From Deinococcus sp. (GTDB taxonomy: Bacteria; Deinococcota; Deinococci; Deinococcales; Deinococcaceae): a DNA stretch of 13,196 nt. The position numbers and the translations under genes were made by a program. A model generated the notes under the pieces. That model made no database searches and was not told the DNA's origin. It was given only the letters and a program-made list of their open reading frames with translations. This document shows, piece after piece, positions 6,643 to 12,918 of this stretch; position 1 is the stretch's first letter; every line of letters starts with the position of its first letter. The stretch is from NCBI GenBank assembly GCA_030524065.1, contig JAUNHF010000022.1, forward strand, positions 1 through 13,196, read 5' to 3'.

Positions 6643-7145
6643 TGGATGATTCCGCTTCCCTGAAGGGTGAGGGGATGGGTGAGGGGGCAGAAGCGTCTCA
6701 GTGGGCCGGGCAGATGCTGCGCCCGGGCCAGAGTGCCTTGTTGCGCGGCCTGGACGAGCAGCAGGCGTTCGGGGCGGCGCTGCTGGACCACTTGCCCGCA
6801 GGCGGCGTGCTGTTTTTGGAAGGCGAACTGGGGGCCGGCAAGACCAGTCTGACCCAGGGGATTGCGCGGCGGCTGGGGTTCACCGGCACCGTGTCCAGCC
6901 CCACCTACGCGCTGATGCAGCCCTACCCCACGCCCGGCGGCCAGCTGCTGCATGTGGACGCCTACCGGGTGCAGCACCCCGGCGAGCTGTACGACATGGG
7001 GCTGGACGAGTTGACCCAGGACAGCCGCCTGAGCGTGATCGAGTGGGGGCAGGCGCTGTACGCCGACTACCCACAGGCCACGCTGCTGCGGCTAGAGCAT
7101 GTGCCCGGCGACGAGGACGTGCGCCGGGTCACGCGCCTGAGATAA
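6642..7145 (+). CDS. tsaE: tRNA t6A37 biosynthesis ATPase TsaE
   Basis: This is a 167-residue P-loop ATPase of the TsaE/YjeE family. Walker A is GELGAGKTS (61-69). The family motifs SSPTY (85-89), HVDAYR (104-109) and IEWG (133-136) all follow in order. TsaE works with TsaB and TsaD to resolve the complex that adds threonylcarbamoyl to A37 of ANN-decoding tRNAs; its partners are not in this window. ATG 6642 is chosen because it overlaps the stop of the TPR gene, giving translational coupling. It adds about 25 residues before the usual family start, so ATG 6675 (residue 12, after a purine-rich stretch) and ATG 6714 (residue 25) remain possible. The first codons include a 10-bp direct repeat forming a G-quadruplex motif. 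A hairpin follows the stop codon. Confidence 0.93.
   Translation: MDDSASLKGEGMGEGAEASQWAGQMLRPGQSALLRGLDEQQAFGAALLDHLPAGGVLFLEGELGAGKTSLTQGIARRLGFTGTVSSPTYALMQPYPTPGGQLLHVDAYRVQHPGELYDMGLDELTQDSRLSVIEWGQALYADYPQATLLRLEHVPGDEDVRRVTRLR
6665..6687 (+). promoter_or_regulatory. canonical short-loop G-quadruplex motif at the 5' end of tsaE
   Basis: The 10-mer GGGTGAGGGG occurs at 6665-6674 and 6677-6686, giving four G-runs (6665-6667, 6671-6674, 6677-6679, 6683-6687) separated by loops of about 3, 2 and 3 nt (TGA, AT, TGA). It meets the strict definition of a three-tetrad quadruplex on the coding strand, so it is also present in the mRNA. It spans codons 9-16 and contains the alternative start ATG 6675. 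Three further G-runs (6615-6631) lie just upstream at the end of the TPR gene. Confidence 0.6.
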
Positions 7146-7178
7146 CAGAGCGTAGCAGCGCAAAGCTGCGCGGCTCTG
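7146..7178 (+). terminator. hairpin after tsaE
   Basis: One base after the tsaE TAA there is an inverted repeat. CAGAGC (7146-7151) pairs with GCTCTG (7173-7178), then a 3x3 internal loop, then GCAGC (7155-7159) pairs with GCTGC (7165-7169) around a 5-nt loop. There is no T-tract, so it is either a non-canonical terminator of the TPR-tsaE unit or an RNA-stabilising stem. The remaining spacer to ackA is otherwise unremarkable apart from the ackA -10. Confidence 0.5.
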
Positions 7179-7233
7179 CGCCCTGGCCCACCGTTCCTGG
7201 GCATCTGCCTTCGCGCCCGCTGACGGACCTCTT

Positions 7234-7239
7234 TACAAT
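7234..7239 (+). promoter_or_regulatory. -10 element (TACAAT) of ackA
   Basis: TACAAT (5 of 6 match to TATAAT) in the context TTTACAAT ends 8 nt before ATG 7248. There is no Shine-Dalgarno in the gap and no clear -35. It is identical to the hexamer before ktrB. It supports a leaderless or near-leaderless ackA transcript. Confidence 0.65.
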
Positions 7240-7247
7240 GGACCCAT

Positions 7248-8447
7248 ATGCAGATTCTTGTCCTGAACAGCGGTTCCAGTTCGCTCAAGTTTGCCCTGCT
7301 GGACCCGGTCAGCGGGGACGTGCGGCTCTCGGGGCTGGCCGAGCGGCTGGGGCAGGCGGGGGCCAGCATTCGCCTGGACCGCTTTGCCGGCGGCGAGCGC
7401 GAGCGCAGTGAGGAGTCGCTCGGGGGCGGGGCACACGCGCAGGCGGTGGCCCGCGTCCTGGCCGAGCTGGACACTCTGGGCCTGCGCGGCGACGTGGCGG
7501 CGGTGGGGCACCGGGTCGTCCACGGCGGCGAGAACTTTAATGCTCCTGCACTCATCACCCCCGAAGTGGAGGACGTCATCCGCGCCTGCATTCCACTCGC
7601 CCCGCTGCACAACCCGGCCAACCTCGCAGGCATCGAGGCAGCCCGCGCCGCTTTTCCGGAGCTGCCGCATGTGGCTGTGTTCGACACGGCCTTTCACCAG
7701 ACCATGCGCCCGGTGGCTTACCGCTACGCCGTACCGGAGGAGTGGTACACGAAATACGGCGTGCGGCGCTACGGGTTTCACGGCACCAGCCACCAGTACG
7801 TGGCAGGCCAGGCGGTGCGGCTGCTGGGGCTGAATCCCGGCCGCCACGGCCTTATCGTGGCGCACCTGGGCAACGGCTGCTCGGTGACCTCGGTGCAAGA
7901 CGGCAAAAGCCGTGACACCAGCATGGGCATGACCCCGCTGGAAGGCCTGGTGATGGGCACCCGCTCGGGCAATGTGGACCCCAGCTTGGTCGAATTCATG
8001 GTGCGCGAGGCGGGCATGACCGTGGCCGAAGTGACGGGCGCCCTGAACAAGGAGAGCGGCCTGCTGGGCCTGAGTGGCCTGAGCAACGACATGCGCGAGC
8101 TGGAAGCGGCGGCGCAGCGGGGCCACGCCGGAGCGCAGCTCGCCATAGACAAGTTCGTGTACCGATTGGCTCAGACCATTGCCAGCTACGCGGTGGGCCT
8201 GCACCGCTGGGACGCGCTGGTCTTTACCGGCGGCATTGGGGAGAACAGCAGCCACATTCGCGCCCTGGTGATGGAACGCCTGGGCAGCCTGGGCCTGGTC
8301 CCAGATGAGCGGGCCAACGAAAGCACCGTGCGCGGTAAGCAGGGCGTGATTTCGGGCGAGGGCTGGGTCAAAGCTCTGGTCGTGACCACCAATGAGGAAC
8401 TGATGATCGCCCGGCAGACGGCGGAACTGCTCCCGCGGGCAGAGTAA
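7248..8447 (+). CDS. ackA: acetate kinase
   Basis: This 399-residue protein has the standard family length. It interconverts acetate + ATP and acetyl phosphate + ADP in the cytoplasm. Family signatures are all intact: VLNSGSSSLKF (5-15, N7), GHRVVHGG (87-94, R89), VFDTAFHQTM (144-153, D146), RRYGFHGTSH (173-182, H178), HLGNGCS (206-212), MGTRSGNVD (236-244, R239), FTGGIGENS (326-334) and TTNEEL (380-385, carrying the conserved C-terminal glutamate). These match the acetyl-phosphate and nucleotide-binding residues known from the archaeal and bacterial enzymes. pta follows after 84 bp on the same strand, so the pair makes or consumes acetyl-CoA together. TACAAT lies 8 nt before the start codon. 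Confidence 0.98.
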   Translation: MQILVLNSGSSSLKFALLDPVSGDVRLSGLAERLGQAGASIRLDRFAGGERERSEESLGGGAHAQAVARVLAELDTLGLRGDVAAVGHRVVHGGENFNAPALITPEVEDVIRACIPLAPLHNPANLAGIEAARAAFPELPHVAVFDTAFHQTMRPVAYRYAVPEEWYTKYGVRRYGFHGTSHQYVAGQAVRLLGLNPGRHGLIVAHLGNGCSVTSVQDGKSRDTSMGMTPLEGLVMGTRSGNVDPSLVEFMVREAGMTVAEVTGALNKESGLLGLSGLSNDMRELEAAAQRGHAGAQLAIDKFVYRLAQTIASYAVGLHRWDALVFTGGIGENSSHIRALVMERLGSLGLVPDERANESTVRGKQGVISGEGWVKALVVTTNEELMIARQTAELLPRAE

Positions 8448-8531
8448 GTCTCAGCATTTGGCCGCCCCCGCCGCCAGCACGGTCCCCCCAACACACCCTT
8501 TTGCATTCCCCTTACCGGAGGAGCCAGACCC
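8448..8531 (+). promoter_or_regulatory. ackA-pta spacer: C-rich leader and strong pta Shine-Dalgarno
   Basis: The spacer ends in GGAGGAG (8517-8523), 8 nt before the pta ATG. This is the strongest ribosome-binding site in the window, and no TANNNT sits at the leaderless distance. pta is therefore probably translated from a leadered message, either read through from ackA or started inside the spacer. The stretch 8461-8516 is rich in C, poor in G and has C-runs, which resembles a Rho-loading region; that reading is inference. Confidence 0.6.
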
Positions 8532-10640
8532 ATGAAAACATTCTTTGTTGCCCCCACCCAGAACCGAGTCGGCCTGTCTACCGTGGCCCTGGGCCTCACG
8601 CGGGCGCTGGAGCGCCAGGGCCTGCGGGCCGGGTTTCTCAAGCCCATCGCGCAGTCCCACGGCGAGGGGGTGAGCGCCAGCGTGCACTTTGCCCGCAGTC
8701 TGAGCGGCTCCACCCGCACGCCTGACCCCATCAGCCTGGCCCGCGCCGAGCAGCAGCTGTCGGTCGGTGAGGGCGATGAACTGATGGAAGAAGTGATCGC
8801 GCTGGCGCACGGCATGGGCGAGCTGGACGTGCTGGTGGTCGAGGGCCTGGCGCTGAATGAGCGCAACTCCTACGCCACCCACCTGAACGCTGACCTGGCC
8901 CGCAACATGGAGGCCGAAGTGGTGCTGGTGTCCGACCTGCGCGGCAGCACGCCCGCGTCCCTGGCCGACGAGCTGGAAATTGCCGCGCAAAATTACCGCC
9001 GCTCCGATGGCTCGGGGCTGGCCGGCTACGTACTGAACTTTGCTCCCGAACGCTTCGACTTTGGCGGGCTGCTGGCGGGGCTGCGCCAGCACTCGCGCAT
9101 TCTGGCGGGCGGCGAGCTGCCGCTGCTGGGCGTGATCACCGAGAACCCGGAGCTGAACGCGGTCCGCACCGCCGACATCGCCCGCTACCTGAACGCCGAA
9201 GTTATCAATGCGGGCGAGATGGACACCCGGCGCATCCGCCGCTTTGTGGTGACGGCGCGGGGTGTGCCGGGCATGGCCGAACAGAACCTGTTTGCCCCCG
9301 GCGCCCTGATTCTGACCCCCGGCGACCGCGAGGACGTGGTGATGGCAACCAGCCTGACGCACCTGAGCGGGGTGCCGCTGGCCGGGCTGCTGCTGACCAG
9401 CGGGGTGGCCCCGGTGCCGTCTATCCAGCAGCTGTGCCGCGCTGCGCTCACCAGTTCGCTGCCGGTGCTGCGGGTGCCCACCAACTCCTTTGAGACGACC
9501 ACCCGATTGGTCGAGATGAGCAACAAAGTGCCGCACGATGACCTAGAGCGCATGGAAAAAGCGCTGGACTTTACCGCCGACCGCCTGGACACCGCGCAGC
9601 TGGTGGGCCGGCTGAATGTGCGCTCCGGCCGGGAGCGGCGGTTGCCGCCCAGCGCCTTCCGCTTCGAGCTGATCCAAAAGGCGCAGGCGGCGGGCAAGCG
9701 CATCGTGCTGCCCGAGGGCGACGAGCCGCGCACTGTGAACGCCGCCATTCGCTGCGTGGAAAAAGGCATTGCCCGCCCGGTGCTGCTGGCTGAAGAAAGC
9801 CGCGTGCGGCAGGTGGCCGAAAGCCAGGGCCTGAGCATTCCCGAAGGGCTGGAAATCGTGGACCCGGCCAGTATTCGCGGGGACTATGTAGACGCGATGG
9901 TCGAGCTGCGCCGCAGCAAGGGCCTGACCCCCGAGCAGGCGCTGGCGCAGCTGGAAGACACCGTGGTGCTGGGCACCATGATGCTGGCCCAGGGCGATGT
10001 GGACGGCCTGGTGTCGGGCGCCGTGCACACCACCGCCAACACGGTGCGCCCCGCCCTGCAACTGATCAAGACCGCGCCGGGCAGCAGCCTGGTGAGCAGC
10101 GTCTTTTTCATGCTGATGCCCGAGCAGGTGCTGGTGTACGGTGACGCCGCCATCAACCCCAACCCAGACGCCGAGGAGCTGGCGCAGATTGCCATTCAGT
10201 CGGCCGACAGCGCCGCCGCTTTTGGCATTACGCCGCGCATAGCGATGATTTCGTATTCCACCGGCACTTCCGGCAGTGGCGAGGACGTGGAAAAAGTCAA
10301 GCAGGCCACCGAGCTGGTGCGCCAGCGCCGCCCGGACTTGACCGTGGATGGGCCGCTGCAATACGACGCGGCCAGCGTGCCCAGCGTGGGGAAGAGCAAA
10401 GCGCCCGACTCGCCGGTGGCGGGGCAGGCCACCGTGTTTGTCTTTCCCGACCTGAACACCGGCAACACCACCTACAAGGCCGTGCAGCGCTCGGCGGGGG
10501 TGGTGGCGGTGGGGCCGATGCTTCAGGGCCTGAACAAGCCGGTGAACGACCTCTCGCGTGGAGCGCTGGTGGACGACATCGTGTACACGATTGCCCTGAC
10601 GGCGATTCAGGCGACGCAGACGGCGGCGCAACCGGAGTAA
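8532..10640 (+). CDS. pta: phosphate acetyltransferase, long form
   Basis: This 702-residue protein is the long, three-domain type of Pta found in E. coli. An N-terminal dethiobiotin-synthetase-like P-loop-fold domain (about 1-195) begins MKTFFVAPTQNRVGLST. Its Walker A is degenerate, as in other long Ptas. A DRTGG-type regulatory domain (about 205-330, with EMDTRRIRRFVV at 229-240) comes next. The C-terminal PTA_PTB catalytic domain (about 375-697) carries DGLVSGAVHTTANTVRP (491-507), YDAASVPSVGKSKAPDSPVA (611-630) and FPDLNTGNTTYKAVQR (638-653). It converts acetyl-CoA + phosphate to acetyl phosphate + CoA. The N-terminal domains in this class give allosteric control by metabolites. The start is set by GGAGGAG at 8-nt spacing. 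It is the second gene of an ackA-pta pair and ends in front of a large inverted repeat. Confidence 0.98.
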   Translation: MKTFFVAPTQNRVGLSTVALGLTRALERQGLRAGFLKPIAQSHGEGVSASVHFARSLSGSTRTPDPISLARAEQQLSVGEGDELMEEVIALAHGMGELDVLVVEGLALNERNSYATHLNADLARNMEAEVVLVSDLRGSTPASLADELEIAAQNYRRSDGSGLAGYVLNFAPERFDFGGLLAGLRQHSRILAGGELPLLGVITENPELNAVRTADIARYLNAEVINAGEMDTRRIRRFVVTARGVPGMAEQNLFAPGALILTPGDREDVVMATSLTHLSGVPLAGLLLTSGVAPVPSIQQLCRAALTSSLPVLRVPTNSFETTTRLVEMSNKVPHDDLERMEKALDFTADRLDTAQLVGRLNVRSGRERRLPPSAFRFELIQKAQAAGKRIVLPEGDEPRTVNAAIRCVEKGIARPVLLAEESRVRQVAESQGLSIPEGLEIVDPASIRGDYVDAMVELRRSKGLTPEQALAQLEDTVVLGTMMLAQGDVDGLVSGAVHTTANTVRPALQLIKTAPGSSLVSSVFFMLMPEQVLVYGDAAINPNPDAEELAQIAIQSADSAAAFGITPRIAMISYSTGTSGSGEDVEKVKQATELVRQRRPDLTVDGPLQYDAASVPSVGKSKAPDSPVAGQATVFVFPDLNTGNTTYKAVQRSAGVVAVGPMLQGLNKPVNDLSRGALVDDIVYTIALTAIQATQTAAQPE

Positions 10641-10655
10641 ACGGAGCGGCGTGAC

Positions 10656-10711
10656 AGGGGGATGGGGGCCTGAATGGCTCAGGCTGGGGCGACCCAGGCG
10701 CCCATCCCCCT
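10656..10711. terminator. branched inverted repeat (three-way junction) between pta and SDR gene
   Basis: A perfect 11-bp outer stem pairs 10656-10666 (AGGGGGATGGG) with 10701-10711 (CCCATCCCCCT). It encloses two separate hairpins: GCCTGA (10668-10673)/TCAGGC (10679-10684) with a 5-nt loop, and TGGG (10685-10688)/CCCA (10693-10696) closed by a GCGA tetraloop of the GNRA type. It lies between convergent stop codons, starting 15 nt after the pta stop and ending 7 nt before the SDR stop, so a bidirectional terminator is the simplest reading. There is no real T-tract (only TT on the plus strand). An alternative fold extends the outer stem by GCC/GGC at the cost of the first inner hairpin. Confidence 0.65.
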
Positions 10712-10718
10712 TACAGCG

Positions 10719-11507
10719 TCATCCAGTTGCACTGCTATCCAGATACAGCGCCATCCAGCCGCCGTCCACTGGAATCAGGGCGCCGTTGATCATCTTGGCG
10801 TCGTCGGAGGCCAGGAACAGCGCGAGCTGCGCGATGTCCTGCGGCTGGCCGTAGCGCTGCATCAGGCCAGAAAAAGCCATGGCCCGGCCTGCGCCGATCA
10901 TGTCCACTTTGTCCTGCGGCATGCTCTGGGAAATGTTGGTGACGGTGCCGCCCGGTGCGATCAGGTTGCAGCGAATCCCGCGCTCGGCGTACTGCCAGGC
11001 CGTGTTCACGGTCAGGCCGCGCAGGCCATGCTTGGAGGCGGTGTAGGCCGCGCCCGCCGCGCCGCCGCTGAGGCTGGCGGTAGAGCCGATGTTGATGCTG
11101 CCGCCGCCCTCTTGCTCGGTCATCACCTGCACGGCGCGGCGCATGGTGTACATCGGACCGTTGAGGTTGATGCCCATCACGCGCTGCCAGACATCGTCGC
11201 TCAGGTCGCCCACGCCGGCCATGTAGTCCATCACGCCGGCATTGTTCACCAGCACGTCCAGGCGGCCGTACTGCTGCACGGCCAAGTCCGGCAGCCCCGC
11301 TGCGGTGGCCTGGTCAGAAATATCCCCCTGCGAAGCGGTGACGCTGTGCCCGGCGCCGGTTAGCGATGAGACCACTTCCTGCAGGAGTTCGCCGTTCCAG
11401 TCGGCGGCGACCACCCTGGCTCCCTCGGCGGCAAACAGTTCGGTCATGGCGCGGCCCATGCCGGAAGCGGCTCCAGTAATGACGGCGACTTTGCCTTCTA
11501 AGCGCAT
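10719..11507 (-). CDS. short-chain dehydrogenase/reductase (classical SDR)
   Basis: This 262-residue protein has the typical classical-SDR length. The cofactor motif TGAASGMG (11-18) is followed by NNAG (88-91) and the catalytic set N114, S142, Y155 and K159 (YTASK, 155-159). The acidic residue at the end of the second strand (AADW, D36) suggests preference for NAD(H) over NADP(H). The C-terminus has the usual PVDGGW. The substrate cannot be read from sequence; FabG-like ketoacyl reductases and sugar or alcohol dehydrogenases all look like this. ATG 11505-11507 is chosen because MRLEGKVAVITGA begins right at the first beta strand and AAGGAG lies 5 nt upstream. A longer in-frame reading to 11663 would run over the yjbQ promoter and is rejected. 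It is convergent with pta and divergent from yjbQ. Confidence 0.93.
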   Translation of the reverse strand: MRLEGKVAVITGAASGMGRAMTELFAAEGARVVAADWNGELLQEVVSSLTGAGHSVTASQGDISDQATAAGLPDLAVQQYGRLDVLVNNAGVMDYMAGVGDLSDDVWQRVMGINLNGPMYTMRRAVQVMTEQEGGGSINIGSTASLSGGAAGAAYTASKHGLRGLTVNTAWQYAERGIRCNLIAPGGTVTNISQSMPQDKVDMIGAGRAMAFSGLMQRYGQPQDIAQLALFLASDDAKMINGALIPVDGGWMALYLDSSATG

Positions 11508-11512
11508 ATCTG

Positions 11513-11518
11513 CTCCTT
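11513..11518 (-). promoter_or_regulatory. Shine-Dalgarno of SDR gene
   Basis: AAGGAG on the minus strand lies 5 nt before ATG 11505-11507 and decides that start. With pta, this is one of only two genes in the window with a strong ribosome-binding site, so its message should have a leader. Confidence 0.8.
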
Positions 11519-11544
11519 TTTGCCCTGCGGCGGTGAGATGTGTG

Positions 11545-11562
11545 CCCCCCCCATCCAATCTA
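11545..11562 (-). promoter_or_regulatory. candidate SDR -10 (TAGATT) followed by a G8 tract
   Basis: On the minus strand TAGATT (11557-11562) fits TANNNT. It is followed 4 nt later by an unbroken run of eight G (C8 on the plus strand, 11545-11552), roughly where transcription would start. The run lies 37 nt upstream of the SDR ATG. No -35 is recognised. Both the promoter and the idea that the homopolymer matters are inference. Confidence 0.3.
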
Positions 11563-11604
11563 CTTCTGCGGCGGCGGCCCGTGCCCCGGCCATCCCTGCT
11601 GCCC

Positions 11605-11643
11605 CTGCTTGGCCGCATCTGCTTGGCCGTCCCTGCCTGGCCC
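11605..11643 (+). repeat. three 11-bp direct repeats at 14-bp period upstream of yjbQ
   Basis: CTGCTTGGCCG occurs at 11605-11615 and 11619-11629, and the near copy CTGCCTGGCCC at 11633-11643. The starts are exactly 14 bp apart. The period is not a multiple of three and the stretch is intergenic, so coding does not explain it. The third copy ends 5 bp before the yjbQ -10. It could be an operator array for yjbQ or the SDR gene, or a small tandem duplication. Confidence 0.55.
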
Positions 11644-11648
11644 ACCGC

Positions 11649-11654
11649 TAGACT
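11649..11654 (+). promoter_or_regulatory. leaderless-type -10 (TAGACT) of yjbQ
   Basis: TAGACT in GCTAGACTG ends 7 nt before ATG 11662. The same nine bases with the same 7-nt gap recur before the next gene (12099-12104). No SD and no clear -35 are present. It supports ATG 11662 over longer in-frame readings. Confidence 0.6.
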
Positions 11655-11661
11655 GCCGGCC

Positions 11662-12081
11662 ATGTGGCACCAGACCGACCTGACCCTGAAACCGTACCCA
11701 CGCGGCTTTCACCTGATCACCCGCGAGATAGAAGCGGCGCTGCCCGAACTGCGCGGACTGAACGTGGGGCTGCTGCACGTATTTATTCGGCACACCAGCG
11801 CCAGCCTGTGCCTGAACGAGAACGCCAGCCCGGATGTGCGGCGCGACTTTGAGCGATTTTTCAGTGACCTGGTGCCCGAAAGCTACCCCCACTACACCCA
11901 CACCGACGAAGGCCCCGACGACATGCCCGCCCACCTCAAGGCGGCGCTGCTGGAGCCTTCGCTGACCTTGCCGGTGCGGGCCGGCCGGCTGCACCTGGGC
12001 AGGTGGCAGGGCGTGTATCTGTGCGAGCACCGCGACCGGGGTGGGGCGCGTACCCTGACGCTGACACTTCAGGGCGAGTGA
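11662..12081 (+). CDS. yjbQ: YjbQ/UPF0047 family protein
   Basis: This is a 139-residue protein of the family's usual length, and it resembles E. coli YjbQ along its whole length. The conserved blocks are PRGFHLIT (13-20), HTSASLCLNENASPDVRRD (44-62), GPDDMPAHLKA (84-94) and LGRWQGVYLCEHRDRGG (112-128). The histidines H44, H91 and H123 are family-invariant candidates for a metal or active site. The family folds as a small trimeric beta barrel. It has been linked to a weak, secondary thiamine-phosphate synthase activity, but the physiological role remains unclear. There are no thiamine genes nearby. The start is set by TAGACT 7 nt upstream. The next gene begins 30 bp after the stop with its own -10, so the three right-hand genes need not form an operon. 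Confidence 0.94.
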   Translation: MWHQTDLTLKPYPRGFHLITREIEAALPELRGLNVGLLHVFIRHTSASLCLNENASPDVRRDFERFFSDLVPESYPHYTHTDEGPDDMPAHLKAALLEPSLTLPVRAGRLHLGRWQGVYLCEHRDRGGARTLTLTLQGE

Positions 12082-12098
12082 GCTGAGGGGCGCTTCGC

Positions 12099-12104
12099 TA
12101 GACT
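12099..12104 (+). promoter_or_regulatory. leaderless-type -10 (TAGACT) of the glycosyltransferase gene
   Basis: TAGACT ends 7 nt before GTG 12112 in the context GCTAGACTG, identical to the yjbQ element in sequence and spacing. The gap is G-rich (GGGGGGC) but not a spaced Shine-Dalgarno. Confidence 0.58.
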
Positions 12105-12111
12105 GGGGGGC

Positions 12112-12876
12112 GTGACCGACCCCGCTGCCCGCCCCGAACGCCTCCGCCTCTTTGACCTCCCGCTGGACGCGCCCAGCCTGCCGGAGACGCTGGACATCCT
12201 CGGCGGCTGGATGTTCGCCCCTGCGCCTACGCCGCATACCGTGGTCACCCTCAACCCCGAATTTGTGATGGACAGCCGCACGGACCCCGACTTTGTGCGG
12301 GTCATGCAGGCCGCCGACCTGGTCACGGCCGACGGTGTGGGCATCGTCTGGGCGGCGCGGCAACTGCTGGGGCGCGAGCTGCCCCGCGCTCCCGGGGTGG
12401 ACATCGCGCAGGGGCTGATGCGGCAGCACGGCGCGGACCTGCGGGTCTTTTTTCTGGGCGGCAAACCCGGCGCGAACGGCGAAGCGGGCGTGGCCGAGCG
12501 GGCCGCGCAGAATGCCCTGCACGATTACGGCATTCAGATTGCGGGGCACCATCACGGCTACTTTAAGCCGCAGCAGGACGCCGAAATCGCCGCGCTGATC
12601 CGTGAAGCCCGGCCACACCTGCTGCTGACCGGCATGGGCGGAGGCCGCCAGGAAAAGTTCAACGAAGCGTTCCGCACCGAGATGAACGTACCTGTGGCGG
12701 TGGGCTGCGGCGGCACGCTGGACGTGCTGGCTGGCGCGGCCGAGCTGGCCCCGGAGTGGACCCGCAGGGCCGGCGTGGAGTTCATCTGGCGCATCGCCTC
12801 GGACCGCTCGCGCTGGGGCCGGGCGCCCAAGCTGGCGCGGTTCGTGCCGTTCGTGCTGGCGGCGAAAAAGGGTTGA
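12112..12876 (+). CDS. WecG/TagA/CpsF family glycosyltransferase (GT26)
   Basis: This 254-residue protein has the usual length for the family. Characteristic blocks are VVTLNPEF (44-51), ADLVTADGVGIVWAAR (68-83), FFLGGKPG (113-120), LLTGMGGGRQEKF (171-183), GCGGTLDVLAG (198-208) and APEWTRRAGVEFIWR (213-227). The family transfers N-acetylmannosamine-type sugars from UDP-sugars to lipid-linked acceptors during teichoic acid, enterobacterial common antigen or exopolysaccharide synthesis. T46 and D74 sit where the catalytic Thr and Asp of TagA are expected. The C-terminal helix with basic residues may attach it to the membrane. Which surface polymer it serves is unknown, and no other polysaccharide gene lies in the window. 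GTG 12112 is supported by TAGACT 7 nt upstream. Confidence 0.93.
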   Translation: MTDPAARPERLRLFDLPLDAPSLPETLDILGGWMFAPAPTPHTVVTLNPEFVMDSRTDPDFVRVMQAADLVTADGVGIVWAARQLLGRELPRAPGVDIAQGLMRQHGADLRVFFLGGKPGANGEAGVAERAAQNALHDYGIQIAGHHHGYFKPQQDAEIAALIREARPHLLLTGMGGGRQEKFNEAFRTEMNVPVAVGCGGTLDVLAGAAELAPEWTRRAGVEFIWRIASDRSRWGRAPKLARFVPFVLAAKKG

Positions 12877-12905
12877 GCGCCCCGCCCATCCTCGCCCCCA
12901 GGCGC

Positions 12906-12911
12906 TAACAT
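12906..12911 (+). promoter_or_regulatory. leaderless-type -10 (TAACAT) of trmJ-like gene
   Basis: TAACAT ends 7 nt before GTG 12919. The gap is CCCTCCC, which excludes a Shine-Dalgarno, making this one of the clearest leaderless candidates in the window. Confidence 0.6.
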
Positions 12912-12918
12912 CCCTCCC

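Noticed and set aside
7233..8255. 340-codon minus-strand open frame opposite ackA
   Set aside because: Antisense to ackA, His/Gln-rich, with no family resemblance.
8451..9536. 361-codon minus-strand open frame opposite the N-terminal half of pta
   Set aside because: Same shadow composition, and no independent start signal.
9543..10631. 362-codon minus-strand open frame opposite pta
   Set aside because: Low-complexity His/Gln/Gly/Ala composition, no motifs, and antisense to clearly conserved Pta blocks. A shadow frame.
11508..11663. 52-codon N-terminal extension of the SDR protein
   Set aside because: MRLEGKVAVITG is a normal SDR beginning and has AAGGAG 5 nt upstream; the extension is low-complexity and crosses the yjbQ promoter.
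12877..12905. GCGCC/GGCGC hairpin between the glycosyltransferase and trmJ genes
   Set aside because: Only 5 bp with a 19-nt loop and no T-tract; expected by chance at this GC content.
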